A DNA stretch of 64,000 bases from Haloplanus sp. HW8-1 (lineage in GTDB: Archaea > Halobacteriota > Halobacteria > Halobacteriales > Haloferacaceae). The notes below the pieces were generated by a model. The model was not told the origin of the DNA, made no database searches, and saw only the letters and a list, made by a program, of their open reading frames with translations. Of the stretch, positions 16,712-24,561 are shown one piece after another (position 1 is the stretch's first letter; each line of letters starts with the position of its first letter). The translations under genes were made by a program, and so were the position numbers. Location: NCBI RefSeq assembly GCF_023703795.1, contig NZ_CP098518.1:558001-622000 (forward strand), given 5' to 3'.

Positions 16712-17371
16712 ATGCCGGAAGCAACTACCGACGCCGACGTTCCTGCATCGACGCCGCCCGACCACGCGGTTCCCGAGTGGCTCTCACTCGACGACGGAGA
16801 GGAGATCCAGTGGATGGGCAGCCCTGTTCCGGTCAGCATCGTCGGGACCGCCGTCTGGGGAGTGCTGCTCACCGTCGTCCTCATCGGCTTTCTCATCCTG
16901 CTCATGCTCCCGTTCTCGTGGATTTCGCTGCGGAACACCGACTACGTGGTCACCGACGAGTCGCTGTACGTCAAGAAAGGTGTCCTGGGAACGAACATCG
17001 AGAGCGTCGCGCTCGACAAGATTCAGAACACCGAGTATAGCCAGTCCTTCTGGGGAAAACAGTTCGGTTTCGGCAGTATCGACATCAGTACCGCCGGTAG
17101 TTCCGGTGCCGAGATCAGTTTCCAGAAGGTCAAAGACGCCCGCAGCGTTCGAGAGACGATCACCGGCCTGACCACCGAGACCCGACGTTCGACTTCGGCG
17201 AGCGACGGGACGACGGAGTCGACCGCCGCTTCGACGACCGACCGGATGGACGAACTGGTCGAGGAACTCCACGCCACCCGACGAGCAATGGAGCGGATAG
17301 AGCAGCACCTGAGCGACGAGCGGGGAGCGTCGCCCGGCGACTCGCCTTCCGCCGAGGACACACCGAACTGA
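16712..17371 (+). CDS. PH-domain membrane protein (bacterial PH, YdbS-like), copy 2
   Basis: A 219-residue paralogue of the preceding protein. It shares WLSLDDGEEIQWMGSPVP, NTDYVVTDESLYVKKGVL, VALDKIQNTEYSQSFWGKQFGFGSIDISTAGSS, and a polar tail ending in a short coil (MDELVEELHATRRAMERIEQHL). Its hydrophobic part is shorter, enough for one or two crossings (about residues 45-72). Gap to copy 1 is 3 bases, so both are in one operon and may act as a hetero-oligomer, as YdbS/YdbT pairs do in bacteria. Function unknown. Confidence 0.75.
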   Translation: MPEATTDADVPASTPPDHAVPEWLSLDDGEEIQWMGSPVPVSIVGTAVWGVLLTVVLIGFLILLMLPFSWISLRNTDYVVTDESLYVKKGVLGTNIESVALDKIQNTEYSQSFWGKQFGFGSIDISTAGSSGAEISFQKVKDARSVRETITGLTTETRRSTSASDGTTESTAASTTDRMDELVEELHATRRAMERIEQHLSDERGASPGDSPSAEDTPN

Positions 17372-17575
17372 AAGTGCGACTCGTTTTCGGCGCGTCGTAC
17401 CTCCGATCGGGCGGGCCTCACACACCGGGCCCCGGTCGAGTCGTGCCTCCCCGAACGTGCGCCCCCGCTCTCGCCGACGAACATCCCGCAGGACACGTCG
17501 ACGGACGTTCAGGCGCCGCCGGCCTCGCCCTGGTGGAATCGCGGCACGCCAGCAGACCTCTCGCTGAATTAAAAC

Positions 17576-17592
17576 GTACGCCCGGAACACTA
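17576..17592 (+). repeat. 17-base direct repeat, copy 1
   Basis: gtacgcccggaacacta; it matches 17813-17829 at 16 of 17 positions. The two copies bracket 220 bases of gene-free sequence. Confidence 0.6.
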
Positions 17593-17770
17593 CCGAGCGA
17601 CCATCTACTAGTAGGCCCGATGGATGTAGAGTGAGTAAGCGTTCGGCGACCTCCCGGGTCCTGACGGACCGCTCGGTCGCCGATTCACTCGCGCGAACGG
17701 ACGTGAGCGCGAGGCCGACGAGCGACTAAGCGCCGAAGGCGCGCTGGAGCGAGGAGTGCTTTTGTCCGAG

Positions 17771-17804
17771 CTTTTGCAAGCGAGCGCAGCGAGCGCTGCA
17801 AAAG
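17771..17804. repeat. Hairpin with 8-base arms
   Basis: Arms cttttgca and tgcaaaag are perfectly complementary around a gcgagcgc-rich loop that extends the stem by three more pairs. It could be a terminator or part of a decayed element. Confidence 0.5.
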
Positions 17805-17812
17805 GTCGTAGT

Positions 17813-17829
17813 GTGCGCCCGGAACACTA
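17813..17829 (+). repeat. 17-base direct repeat, copy 2
   Basis: gtgcgcccggaacacta; partner of 17576-17592. With two upstream bases it also forms a small inverted repeat, tagtgt-N9-acacta (17809-17829). Confidence 0.6.
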
Positions 17830-18042
17830 ACGTCCGGCCTCATCCCTGGCGGCGTGCCGTGTCGGCCGGCTAACCCTCGTGCCGGGCGGCCGTCGACTGC
17901 GTGGGACGGCGCCACGTGTCTACTGTCGCGTGCCCGGGTTCGCCGCGCGGTCATCGCGCCCTGGTGGGCGTGCTCGGGCGGGGACTGAAGGCACGCACGA
18001 ACGAGTACGTTCCCCAGTCGCTAACCTCTTGTGGACCGGCAG

Positions 18043-19416
18043 TCAGTAGACGTAGTCGTCGTCGGGAATATTGAGGTAGCCGCCTCCACGGAGGCGGCGC
18101 TTGCGCCACCGGTAGCCCACGAGGAGTTTGATGGCGTTCCATCCGGCCGCGAACTTCCGGTCGAACAGCCGATAGCCCGCCTCCTCGGCGAGCATCTTCC
18201 GAGCAGTACGGAACACCCGATCCCAATCGTCGGGGCCGTAGTCCGCGACCATGTCGGCCATCGTCACGTTCCGGAGGATCTCGTCCTCGATGGCGTCCTT
18301 CCAGGCGGCGTTGTACGGGGAGAGATCGCCCGTTCCTGCCAGTTCGCCAGCGATGGCGCCGGTGCGGACGGCGACGTGATCCCCACCCTCGTGGAACGCG
18401 GAGGTGGTGCCCATCGCCCCGCCGGCGACGGCGATTCCGGCCTCGACCGGCGAATCGATCGGGCGGGTCGAGGAGATGGGGTACGTCTCGGTGCCGCCCG
18501 ATTTCCCCCGGTCCTCGACCAGCGGAAAGTCCCCGGGAACGTCGTACTCGTCGCCGTACTCGTGTTCGAGGAGCCGACGGAGGTACTCGCTCCCGCCGGG
18601 GACCGACTCGTCGTCCGGGCGGATCAGGGCGTAGGACGCCGGCTTGGCGATATCGCCCAGGTCGAGGCCGATTGGCATCGTGAGGCCGACCCGAGCCACG
18701 CCGTCGTCGTTGGGGAAGATCCACGGGTACGCCGTGTGACCGGGGATGTAGCCCCACCAGAACGTGATGGCGCCCCGGAGGTCCTCCGCGACCGCCGGCG
18801 GCAGTTTCCGGTGTTCCTGGTACGCGATATGGTTGGCGGTCGTCGTCCCGAGACGGTCGGTGACGGGGTACGGGAGGTAGCGATCCAGCACGCGGTTGGT
18901 GACTGTACGCTGGGGGCCATCCGCGAGGATCACGAAATCGGCCGTCACGGACTCGCCGTCGGCCAGTCGGACGGTGTGACGCGGGTCGTCGCCCAGGTCC
19001 GTCTCGACGTCCTTGACGGAGACGCCGACGCGGTAGTCGGCACCCGCATCCTCGGCGCGTTTCCGGAGCCAGTCGTCGAATCGGGCGCGGTGGAAGGTGT
19101 ATCCGAAGCCGTCGTACGAGGAGTCGATGCCGGTACTGTGCAGGACACAGGACTCCGTGGGGCCGACGAACGAGGCTCGGTCGAGTTCCGACAGCAGGAC
19201 GTCGTCCGGGAACTCGTCCGGGTGGATTCCCATGATGTCGACCCAGTAATCGAGGATGCCGGCGGCGTCCGTCGAGTCCGGCCCGAGCCCCGCTCGGTCG
19301 TCGCGGGGGACCCCCTTCTCGAAGACGCGCGCGGAGGCACCGGCCTCGGCCGCCGCGTGTGCCGCCGCGGAGCCTGCGGGACCGCCGCCGACGACTGCTA
19401 CGTCGACGTGTTCCAT
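18043..19416 (-). CDS. Geranylgeranyl reductase family flavoprotein
   Basis: The 457-residue protein has an FAD-binding fold at its N-terminus (VDVAVVGGGPAGSAAAHAAA), the motif FVILADGPQRTVTN, and the family hallmark HTAYPWIFPND (Y-x-W-x-F-P). Members hydrogenate isoprenoid chains of archaeal lipids or quinones, using reduced ferredoxin or F420/NADPH; a FixC-like electron-transfer role is an alternative. The C-terminus is basic (YRWRKRRLRGGGYLN), which could help membrane contact. An attaatac box about 27 bases before the ATG at 19416 supports this start. The dehydrogenase gene runs in the opposite direction. Confidence 0.78.
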   Translation of the reverse strand: MEHVDVAVVGGGPAGSAAAHAAAEAGASARVFEKGVPRDDRAGLGPDSTDAAGILDYWVDIMGIHPDEFPDDVLLSELDRASFVGPTESCVLHSTGIDSSYDGFGYTFHRARFDDWLRKRAEDAGADYRVGVSVKDVETDLGDDPRHTVRLADGESVTADFVILADGPQRTVTNRVLDRYLPYPVTDRLGTTTANHIAYQEHRKLPPAVAEDLRGAITFWWGYIPGHTAYPWIFPNDDGVARVGLTMPIGLDLGDIAKPASYALIRPDDESVPGGSEYLRRLLEHEYGDEYDVPGDFPLVEDRGKSGGTETYPISSTRPIDSPVEAGIAVAGGAMGTTSAFHEGGDHVAVRTGAIAGELAGTGDLSPYNAAWKDAIEDEILRNVTMADMVADYGPDDWDRVFRTARKMLAEEAGYRLFDRKFAAGWNAIKLLVGYRWRKRRLRGGGYLNIPDDDYVY

Positions 19417-19521
19417 ACCGTCCCTCCGACGGGCGACTGTATTAATGACCCGGAACGCGGCGAAGGGTTCGCCGCCTCGATCCCCGGAGGGTCTATTACG
19501 GAGGCGGGTGCAACCCCTGCC

Positions 19522-20484
19522 ATGACCGATCCCGACGTCGTCGTGTTGCGACAGAAGGTACACGGCATGGATCCGGAGTCGTACGGAACGAAACTGCGCG
19601 AGCGGCTCCCCGACCACGACGTGGCCGTCGCGACCACGCCCGACGAGGAGCGCGACCTGCTCCGGCGGGCGCGGGTGGCGACCGGCATCCACTTCGACAC
19701 CGAGTTGCTCGACGGAGCCGAGTCCCTCGACCTCTTTGCCTGTGCCTTCGCCGGCACGGGTCACCTCGATGTCGACGCGTTCGCCGATGCGGGCGTGGCC
19801 GTCACCAACGCCGCCGGCGTCCACGGTCCCAACATCTCGGAGTACGTGATCGGCGCGCTGGTCGCCCACGAGCGGCGGTTCAGGCGCGCCCGGGATCAAC
19901 AGCGTCGCGCCCACTGGGAGGCGTATCCCGTCGGGGAACTCCACGGAAGTACCGCCGCAGTCGTCGGACTGGGCGCCATCGGCTCCGCGCTCGTCGAGCG
20001 GCTCCACCCCTTCGGCGTCGAGACCGTCGGCGTCCGGTACACGCCCGAGAAAGGCGGGCCGACAGACGAGGTGATCGGGTTCGACGACGTTCACGACGCG
20101 CTGGCCGGCGCAGACTACGTGATCCTCGCCTGTCCGCTCACCGACACCACTCGCAGCCTGATCGACGCCGAGGCGCTGGCGTCGATGCCCGCGGACGCCC
20201 TGCTTGTGAACGTCGCTCGCGGCCCTATCGTCGACACGGACGCCCTAGTGACGGCGCTCCGCAACACGGACCTCCGCGGGGCGACCCTGGACGTGACCGA
20301 TCCCGAACCGCTGCCCGCGGACCATCCCCTCTGGTCGTTCGAGAACGTCCAACTCACCCCGCACAACGCCGGCAACACCCCGCAGTACTACGACCGCCTC
20401 GCGGACATCCTCGCCGAGAACCTGCGACGGATGGACGAGGGGACCGACGACCTGGAAAATCAGGTGGTCTATAGTGGCGATTGA
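19522..20484 (+). CDS. D-2-hydroxyacid dehydrogenase
   Basis: The 320-residue NAD(P)-dependent enzyme shows the family's parts: dinucleotide fold AVVGLGAIGSALVERL, catalytic Arg in NVARGPIVDTDALV, Glu in DVTDPEPLP, and His in QLTPHNAGNTPQYYDR. It should reduce a 2-oxoacid or oxidise a D-2-hydroxyacid such as glyoxylate/D-lactate types; the substrate is not decided. The last residues VVYSGD and the stop codon come from the left arm of an 86-bp hairpin element (20469-20554), so the natural C-terminus has probably been changed by that element. Confidence 0.87.
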   Translation: MTDPDVVVLRQKVHGMDPESYGTKLRERLPDHDVAVATTPDEERDLLRRARVATGIHFDTELLDGAESLDLFACAFAGTGHLDVDAFADAGVAVTNAAGVHGPNISEYVIGALVAHERRFRRARDQQRRAHWEAYPVGELHGSTAAVVGLGAIGSALVERLHPFGVETVGVRYTPEKGGPTDEVIGFDDVHDALAGADYVILACPLTDTTRSLIDAEALASMPADALLVNVARGPIVDTDALVTALRNTDLRGATLDVTDPEPLPADHPLWSFENVQLTPHNAGNTPQYYDRLADILAENLRRMDEGTDDLENQVVYSGD

Positions 20485-20554
20485 AAGTCATTACACAGCC
20501 GATCGCAGTACTGCGTCCGATCGGCTGAGCAACCAGTTTCAATCGCTACTATAG
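20469..20554. mobile_element. 86-bp hairpin element, copy 1 (MITE-like)
   Basis: The element begins ctatagtggcgattgaaa and ends with its complement tttcaatcgctactatag, one wobble apart. Inner arms cagccgatcg / cgatcggctg continue the stem, around gcagtactgc. It bridges two convergent genes and provides the last codons and stop of both (YSGD* and YSSD*). A second 86-bp element with the same terminal sequence lies at 26238-26323. It codes for nothing itself; a non-autonomous mobile element or a spreading terminator are both possible. Confidence 0.7.
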
Positions 20555-21273
20555 TTCTCGGGTGGTGCTACCTCGTTCCGGAGGGTCCCGACGCCCTCGT
20601 AGGTGATCTCGACGGTGTCGCCGGGTTCGATCGTGCCCGGATTGGCCGGACTGCCGAAGGCGATCACGTCTCCGGGGCGGAGGGTGAACCGCTCGGAGAG
20701 GAAGGCGACGACCTCGTAGGGGTCGAACAGCATGAGTTCGGTGTTGGCCTCCTGCCGTCGCTCACCGCTCACGTCGGTGTACATGTCGATCCCGCGTGGA
20801 TCGAGGTCGGTTTCCAGCCACGGTCCGAGCGGCCCGGAGCCGTCGAACGCTTTTCTGGCCGTTCGTCCCGGCTGATCGAGGGCGTCCACGTCGTTCATGA
20901 TCGTGTAGCCCCGAAGCACCTCGGGCACCTCCTCGGGGTCGAGGCGGTGACTCCGCTCGTCGATCACGGCGGCGAGTTCCCCGGCGTAGGTCACTTCCTC
21001 GGAGAAGGTGGGGTAGGGAATCGGCTCCTCGTGGGCGATGACCGATGCGGGCGGCTTGATGAAGAAGGCTGGCTGATCGGGCACGTCGTACTCCATCTGG
21101 TCGAGCGTCTCGGCGAAGTTCCGCCCGACGCAGTACAGCGCCGAGGGGTCACAGGGCGGCGCGAGGTGGCCGTCCTCGCCGACGACGTACGTCTCCGCGT
21201 CCGTCTCGACGACGCCGTCACGATACTGGCCGGCGTACACGTCGCCATCGACCGCGATGCGTGCGCGTCTCAT
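20539..21273 (-). CDS. Fumarylacetoacetate hydrolase family protein
   Basis: A 244-residue FAH-fold protein. LYCVGRNFAETLDQM, QPAFFIKPPASVIAH, EVTYAGELAAVIDERS and YTIMNDVDALD are the usual family stretches, including the metal-binding acidic residues; FGSPANPGTIEPGDTVEITYEGVGTLRN closes the domain. Such proteins cleave or decarboxylate acylpyruvates or related 2-oxoacids. The reaction here is not determined. The C-terminal NYSSD and stop come from the right arm of the hairpin element. The start at 21273 is from homology; the frame runs further upstream without a likely start. Confidence 0.82.
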   Translation of the reverse strand: MRRARIAVDGDVYAGQYRDGVVETDAETYVVGEDGHLAPPCDPSALYCVGRNFAETLDQMEYDVPDQPAFFIKPPASVIAHEEPIPYPTFSEEVTYAGELAAVIDERSHRLDPEEVPEVLRGYTIMNDVDALDQPGRTARKAFDGSGPLGPWLETDLDPRGIDMYTDVSGERRQEANTELMLFDPYEVVAFLSERFTLRPGDVIAFGSPANPGTIEPGDTVEITYEGVGTLRNEVAPPENYSSD

Positions 21274-21435
21274 ACCGCCCCCGTCCCGGTCGACCGACAA
21301 ACCGCTTGTGGAACGTCCTCGTGTGTCCTGTGGCGGCGAAACGGTCGTGTATATCAACTGAGAACCTGAGACGCACCCCTGCCCGCGGCCCCCGATCCAC
21401 GTCAGTTTTTACCCGTCGGCCGGTACCGAGGGGTA

Positions 21436-23148
21436 ATGGACTCCGAACTGCGCGACCGCGTCGAACGAGCGGCGCGGACGCACGCACTCCTCAACGCGGT
21501 GAAATACGACAGCGACGCGGACGTGGGCGCGGTCATGGGCCCGCTGATGGGCGAGAACCCCGACTTTCGCGAGTACGCCGACGAGATTCCGGGTGTCGTC
21601 GGCGGCGTCGTCGCCGAGGTGAACGACCTCTCGGCCGCGGAGAAGCGGGCCGAACTCGAGGACCTCGCACCCGAGGAGTTGGCCGAACTCGAAGCCGAGG
21701 ACGAGGGCGAGGACCATCCGCTTCCCGACCTGCCGAACGTCGGCGACGAGGGCGTCGTGATGCGCGCGGCCCCGAACCCCAACGGGCCCTGGCATCTCGG
21801 GCACGCCCGGATGCCCGCCGTCATCGGGACGTACAAGGACCGCTACGACGGCCGCTTCCTCTGTCGGTTCGACGACACAGACCCCGAGACGAAGCGACCG
21901 GATCTCGACGCCTACGACGCCATCCTCGAGTCCATCGACTATCTCGGGTTCGAACCCGACGACGTGCTCCGCGCGAGCGACCGCCTCGAAACCTACTACG
22001 AACACGCCCGCAAGTTGATCGACCTGGGCGGTGCATACACCTGCTCCTGTCCGCAGGCCGACTTCTCCGACCTGAAGAACGCGGGCGAAGCCTGTCCGCA
22101 CCGAGACAAGGACGCCGAGCGAACCCGCGAGGAGTTCGAGGCGATGGTCGACGGCGACTACTCGGCCGGCGAGATGGTCCTCCGGGTCCGGACGGACATC
22201 ACGCACAAAAACCCCGCGCTCCGGGACTGGGTGGCCTTCCGCATGATCGACCGCCCCCACCCACGCCCGGAGGCAGCCGACTACCGCTGCTGGCCCATGC
22301 TCGATTTCCAGTCGGGCGTCGACGACCACCTGACCGGCGTCACGCACATCATCCGCGGTATCGACCTGCAGGACTCCGCGAAGCGCCAGCGGTTCGTCTA
22401 CGACTACTTCGACTGGGAGTATCCCGAGGTGATCCACTGGGGCCACGTCCAGGTCGACGAGTACGACGTGACCCTCTCCACGTCGACGATCAAGGAACTG
22501 ATCGACGAAGGCGTTCTCGACGGCTGGGACGACCCGCGGGCGCCGACCCTCGCCAGCCTCGAACGGCGCGGCATCCGCGGCGAGGCAATCGTCGACGCGA
22601 TGATCCAACTCGGCACCTCGACCAGCAACGTCGAACTGTCGATGAGCGCCGTCTACGCGAACGACCGCGACCTGATCGACGACGACGCGAATCGGTACTT
22701 CTTCGTCCGCAACGGCGTCCGGAAGGCGCTCCACGGTGCGCCCGATGCCGGCCACCCGCCGGTCCACCCCGAACACGAGGAGCGGGGCCGACGGGACGTG
22801 CCCGCCGGCGACGCCGTCCTCGTCGAACCCGCGGACGTGCCCGGCGACGGCGAGCGCGTTTGGTTGAAGGGTCTCGGCTGTGTGCGACACGTCGACGGAG
22901 CCTTCGAATACGTCGGCGACGACATCGCCGCCGTCCGCGAGGAGGGCGTACCGGTCGTCCACTGGGTGTCCGCCGAGGGCGGCGTCGACCTGCGCCTGCG
23001 GACGATGGACGGTGACGTGATCGGCGTCGCGGAACCCGGCGTCGCGGGCGTCGACGCCGACGCAGTGGTGCAGTTCGAGCGGGTCGGATTCGCTCGGATC
23101 GACGGCGAGGCGAACGGCGAGACGGTCGCGTACTTCGCCCACGAGTAA
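21436..23148 (+). CDS. gltX: Glutamyl-tRNA synthetase, archaeal type
   Basis: The 570-residue class I synthetase charges tRNA-Glu. It has the archaeal N-terminal helical extension, a HIGH-type motif in APNPNGPWHLGHARM (about residues 115-129), and a KMSKS-like position reading LSTSTIKELIDEG, the degenerate form known from archaeal GluRS. The C-terminal beta-barrel anticodon domain follows from about residue 430. Archaea usually use a non-discriminating GluRS that also charges tRNA-Gln. A TATA-like tttttacc about 28 bases before the ATG indicates a leaderless message. Confidence 0.92.
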   Translation: MDSELRDRVERAARTHALLNAVKYDSDADVGAVMGPLMGENPDFREYADEIPGVVGGVVAEVNDLSAAEKRAELEDLAPEELAELEAEDEGEDHPLPDLPNVGDEGVVMRAAPNPNGPWHLGHARMPAVIGTYKDRYDGRFLCRFDDTDPETKRPDLDAYDAILESIDYLGFEPDDVLRASDRLETYYEHARKLIDLGGAYTCSCPQADFSDLKNAGEACPHRDKDAERTREEFEAMVDGDYSAGEMVLRVRTDITHKNPALRDWVAFRMIDRPHPRPEAADYRCWPMLDFQSGVDDHLTGVTHIIRGIDLQDSAKRQRFVYDYFDWEYPEVIHWGHVQVDEYDVTLSTSTIKELIDEGVLDGWDDPRAPTLASLERRGIRGEAIVDAMIQLGTSTSNVELSMSAVYANDRDLIDDDANRYFFVRNGVRKALHGAPDAGHPPVHPEHEERGRRDVPAGDAVLVEPADVPGDGERVWLKGLGCVRHVDGAFEYVGDDIAAVREEGVPVVHWVSAEGGVDLRLRTMDGDVIGVAEPGVAGVDADAVVQFERVGFARIDGEANGETVAYFAHE

Positions 23149-23187
23149 CGCCCGAACGTTTATTCCCGCCGTGGCCGACGAGAACGT

Positions 23188-24501
23188 ATGCCACGACCGA
23201 CCGTCGAGACCCGTTCAGACGCCATCCCCCACTGGTACGGTGGCGACGACGTGTTGACGCTCGTCGAAGGGGACGGCCTCACCGTCTACGACAACGAGGG
23301 AAACGCGTACCTCGATTTCGTCTCGCAGCTCTACTGTGTCAATGCCGGCCACGGCGAGGAGCGAATCGCCGACGCGATCACGGAGCAGGCGTCGGCGATT
23401 CCCTACGTCGCCTCCTCGAAAGGCAACGACGCGCGGTCGGCGCTCGCCGGCCGGATCGCCGAGGTCGCGCCCGGTGATCTCGGGGACGTGTTTTTCGCCG
23501 TCTCCGGCAGCGAGGCCAACGAGGCTGCCGTCCAGTTCGCTCGGGAGTACACGGACGCTCGGAAAGTCCTCACGCGCTATCGGTCGTACCACGGCGCCAC
23601 GTACGGCGCGGCGTCGCTGACGGGCGACCCCGTGACGCGCAACGCGATGGGTCGGCGGGCGGAGACGGGCGGCGCGGCGAAGTTCCTCCCCCCACTGTCC
23701 AACCGTTCGCCGTTCGACGCCGACACACCCGCCGGTCTCGCGAAACAGGCCGCCGACCACCTGGAGTACGTGATCCGTCAGGAGGGCCCCGACTCGGTCG
23801 CGGCGGTTCTGATGGAGCCGATCGGCGGGTCGAGCGGTGCCTACCCCGCCCCGGCCGACTACTGGCAGCGCGTCCGTGGCATCTGTGACGAGTACGACGT
23901 CCTCCTGATCGCCGACGAGGTCATCACGGGCTTTGGTCGGTGTGGCGAGTGGTTCGGCATCGACACCGAGGGCGTGGTGCCGGACCTGCTCACGTTCGCC
24001 AAGGGCGTCACGAGCGCGTACGTTCCACTTGCGGGCGTGGTGGCGAGCCCTGCGGTCGCCGCTCACCTCCACGAGTTCGGCATCGAGGTGGGTCAGACGT
24101 TCGCCGGCCATCCACTTGCGTGTGCTGCGGGCATCGCAGCCATGGACGTCTACGCGGACGGCCTGATCGAGAACGCCAGGTCGCGGAGCGATCACCTCGA
24201 AGCCCGCCTGCGCGACCTCGAAGCCTACGACGCGGTCGGCGACGTGCGCGGTCGCGGCTTGCTGTGGGCCGTCGAGTTCACCGACCCCGAGACGGGGGAG
24301 CCGTACCACCACCCGTGGATCGAGTCGGGGGACAACCCCGTCGACGACGTGATCGACGACGCCGAGACGCGGGGCGTCCTCGTCGGTGGTGGCCGCCCGC
24401 GAACACAGGTCGTCGTCGCGCCACCCCTCCCCGTGACCGACGACGAGATCGACGAAGCCGTGGACGCACTGGACGCGGCGATCACGGCGGTCTTCGACTG
24501 A
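23188..24501 (+). CDS. Class III PLP-dependent aminotransferase
   Basis: The 437-residue protein carries class III signatures: YLDFVSQLYCVNAGH near the N-terminus, FFAVSGSEANEAAVQFARE, YHGATYGAASLTGDP, LIADEVITGFGRCGEW, and the PLP lysine in TFAKGVTSAYVPLAG. Members transfer amino groups from omega-amino acids or polyamine-type substrates to pyruvate or 2-oxoglutarate. The substrate is open. The tttattcc box 26 bases upstream suggests its own leaderless promoter, although it follows gltX closely. Confidence 0.87.
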   Translation: MPRPTVETRSDAIPHWYGGDDVLTLVEGDGLTVYDNEGNAYLDFVSQLYCVNAGHGEERIADAITEQASAIPYVASSKGNDARSALAGRIAEVAPGDLGDVFFAVSGSEANEAAVQFAREYTDARKVLTRYRSYHGATYGAASLTGDPVTRNAMGRRAETGGAAKFLPPLSNRSPFDADTPAGLAKQAADHLEYVIRQEGPDSVAAVLMEPIGGSSGAYPAPADYWQRVRGICDEYDVLLIADEVITGFGRCGEWFGIDTEGVVPDLLTFAKGVTSAYVPLAGVVASPAVAAHLHEFGIEVGQTFAGHPLACAAGIAAMDVYADGLIENARSRSDHLEARLRDLEAYDAVGDVRGRGLLWAVEFTDPETGEPYHHPWIESGDNPVDDVIDDAETRGVLVGGGRPRTQVVVAPPLPVTDDEIDEAVDALDAAITAVFD

Positions 24502-24561
24502 TCCGTCGGCCGTCGGGAATCGGGGGTACCGTTTAATAAGCCGGAGTGCCCGACATCGGCC

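Larger units (their letters stand above)
17372..18042. other. Gene-free 0.67-kb stretch with repeats and a possible transposase remnant
   Basis: No convincing gene lies here. The first 200 bases can be read on the plus strand to a stop at 17570-17572 as RAPVESCLP ... PWWNRGTPADLSLN; in the next frame LALVESRHAS appears. Both pieces recall the tails of haloarchaeal IS1341-type TnpB proteins, so this may be a frameshifted relic (low confidence). Two 17-base repeats (17576-17592, 17813-17829) bracket a segment rich in gcgag/cgagc words, including a hairpin at 17771-17804. The remaining 200 bases show nothing I recognise. Confidence 0.5.

Noticed and set aside
17374-17634. Small plus-strand frame (86 codons) after the PH-domain genes
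   Set aside because: No ribosome site or family match; it is better explained as a decayed transposase end than as a live gene.
17685-17954. Small minus-strand frame (89 codons) in the gene-free stretch
   Set aside because: Arg-rich translation over the gcgag/cgagc repeats; no start context and no motif.
20469-20554. Hairpin element as an ordinary bidirectional terminator
   Set aside because: A simple terminator would not explain the equal 86-bp length and shared outer arms with the element at 26238-26323, which is not between convergent genes; terminator function as a side effect remains possible.
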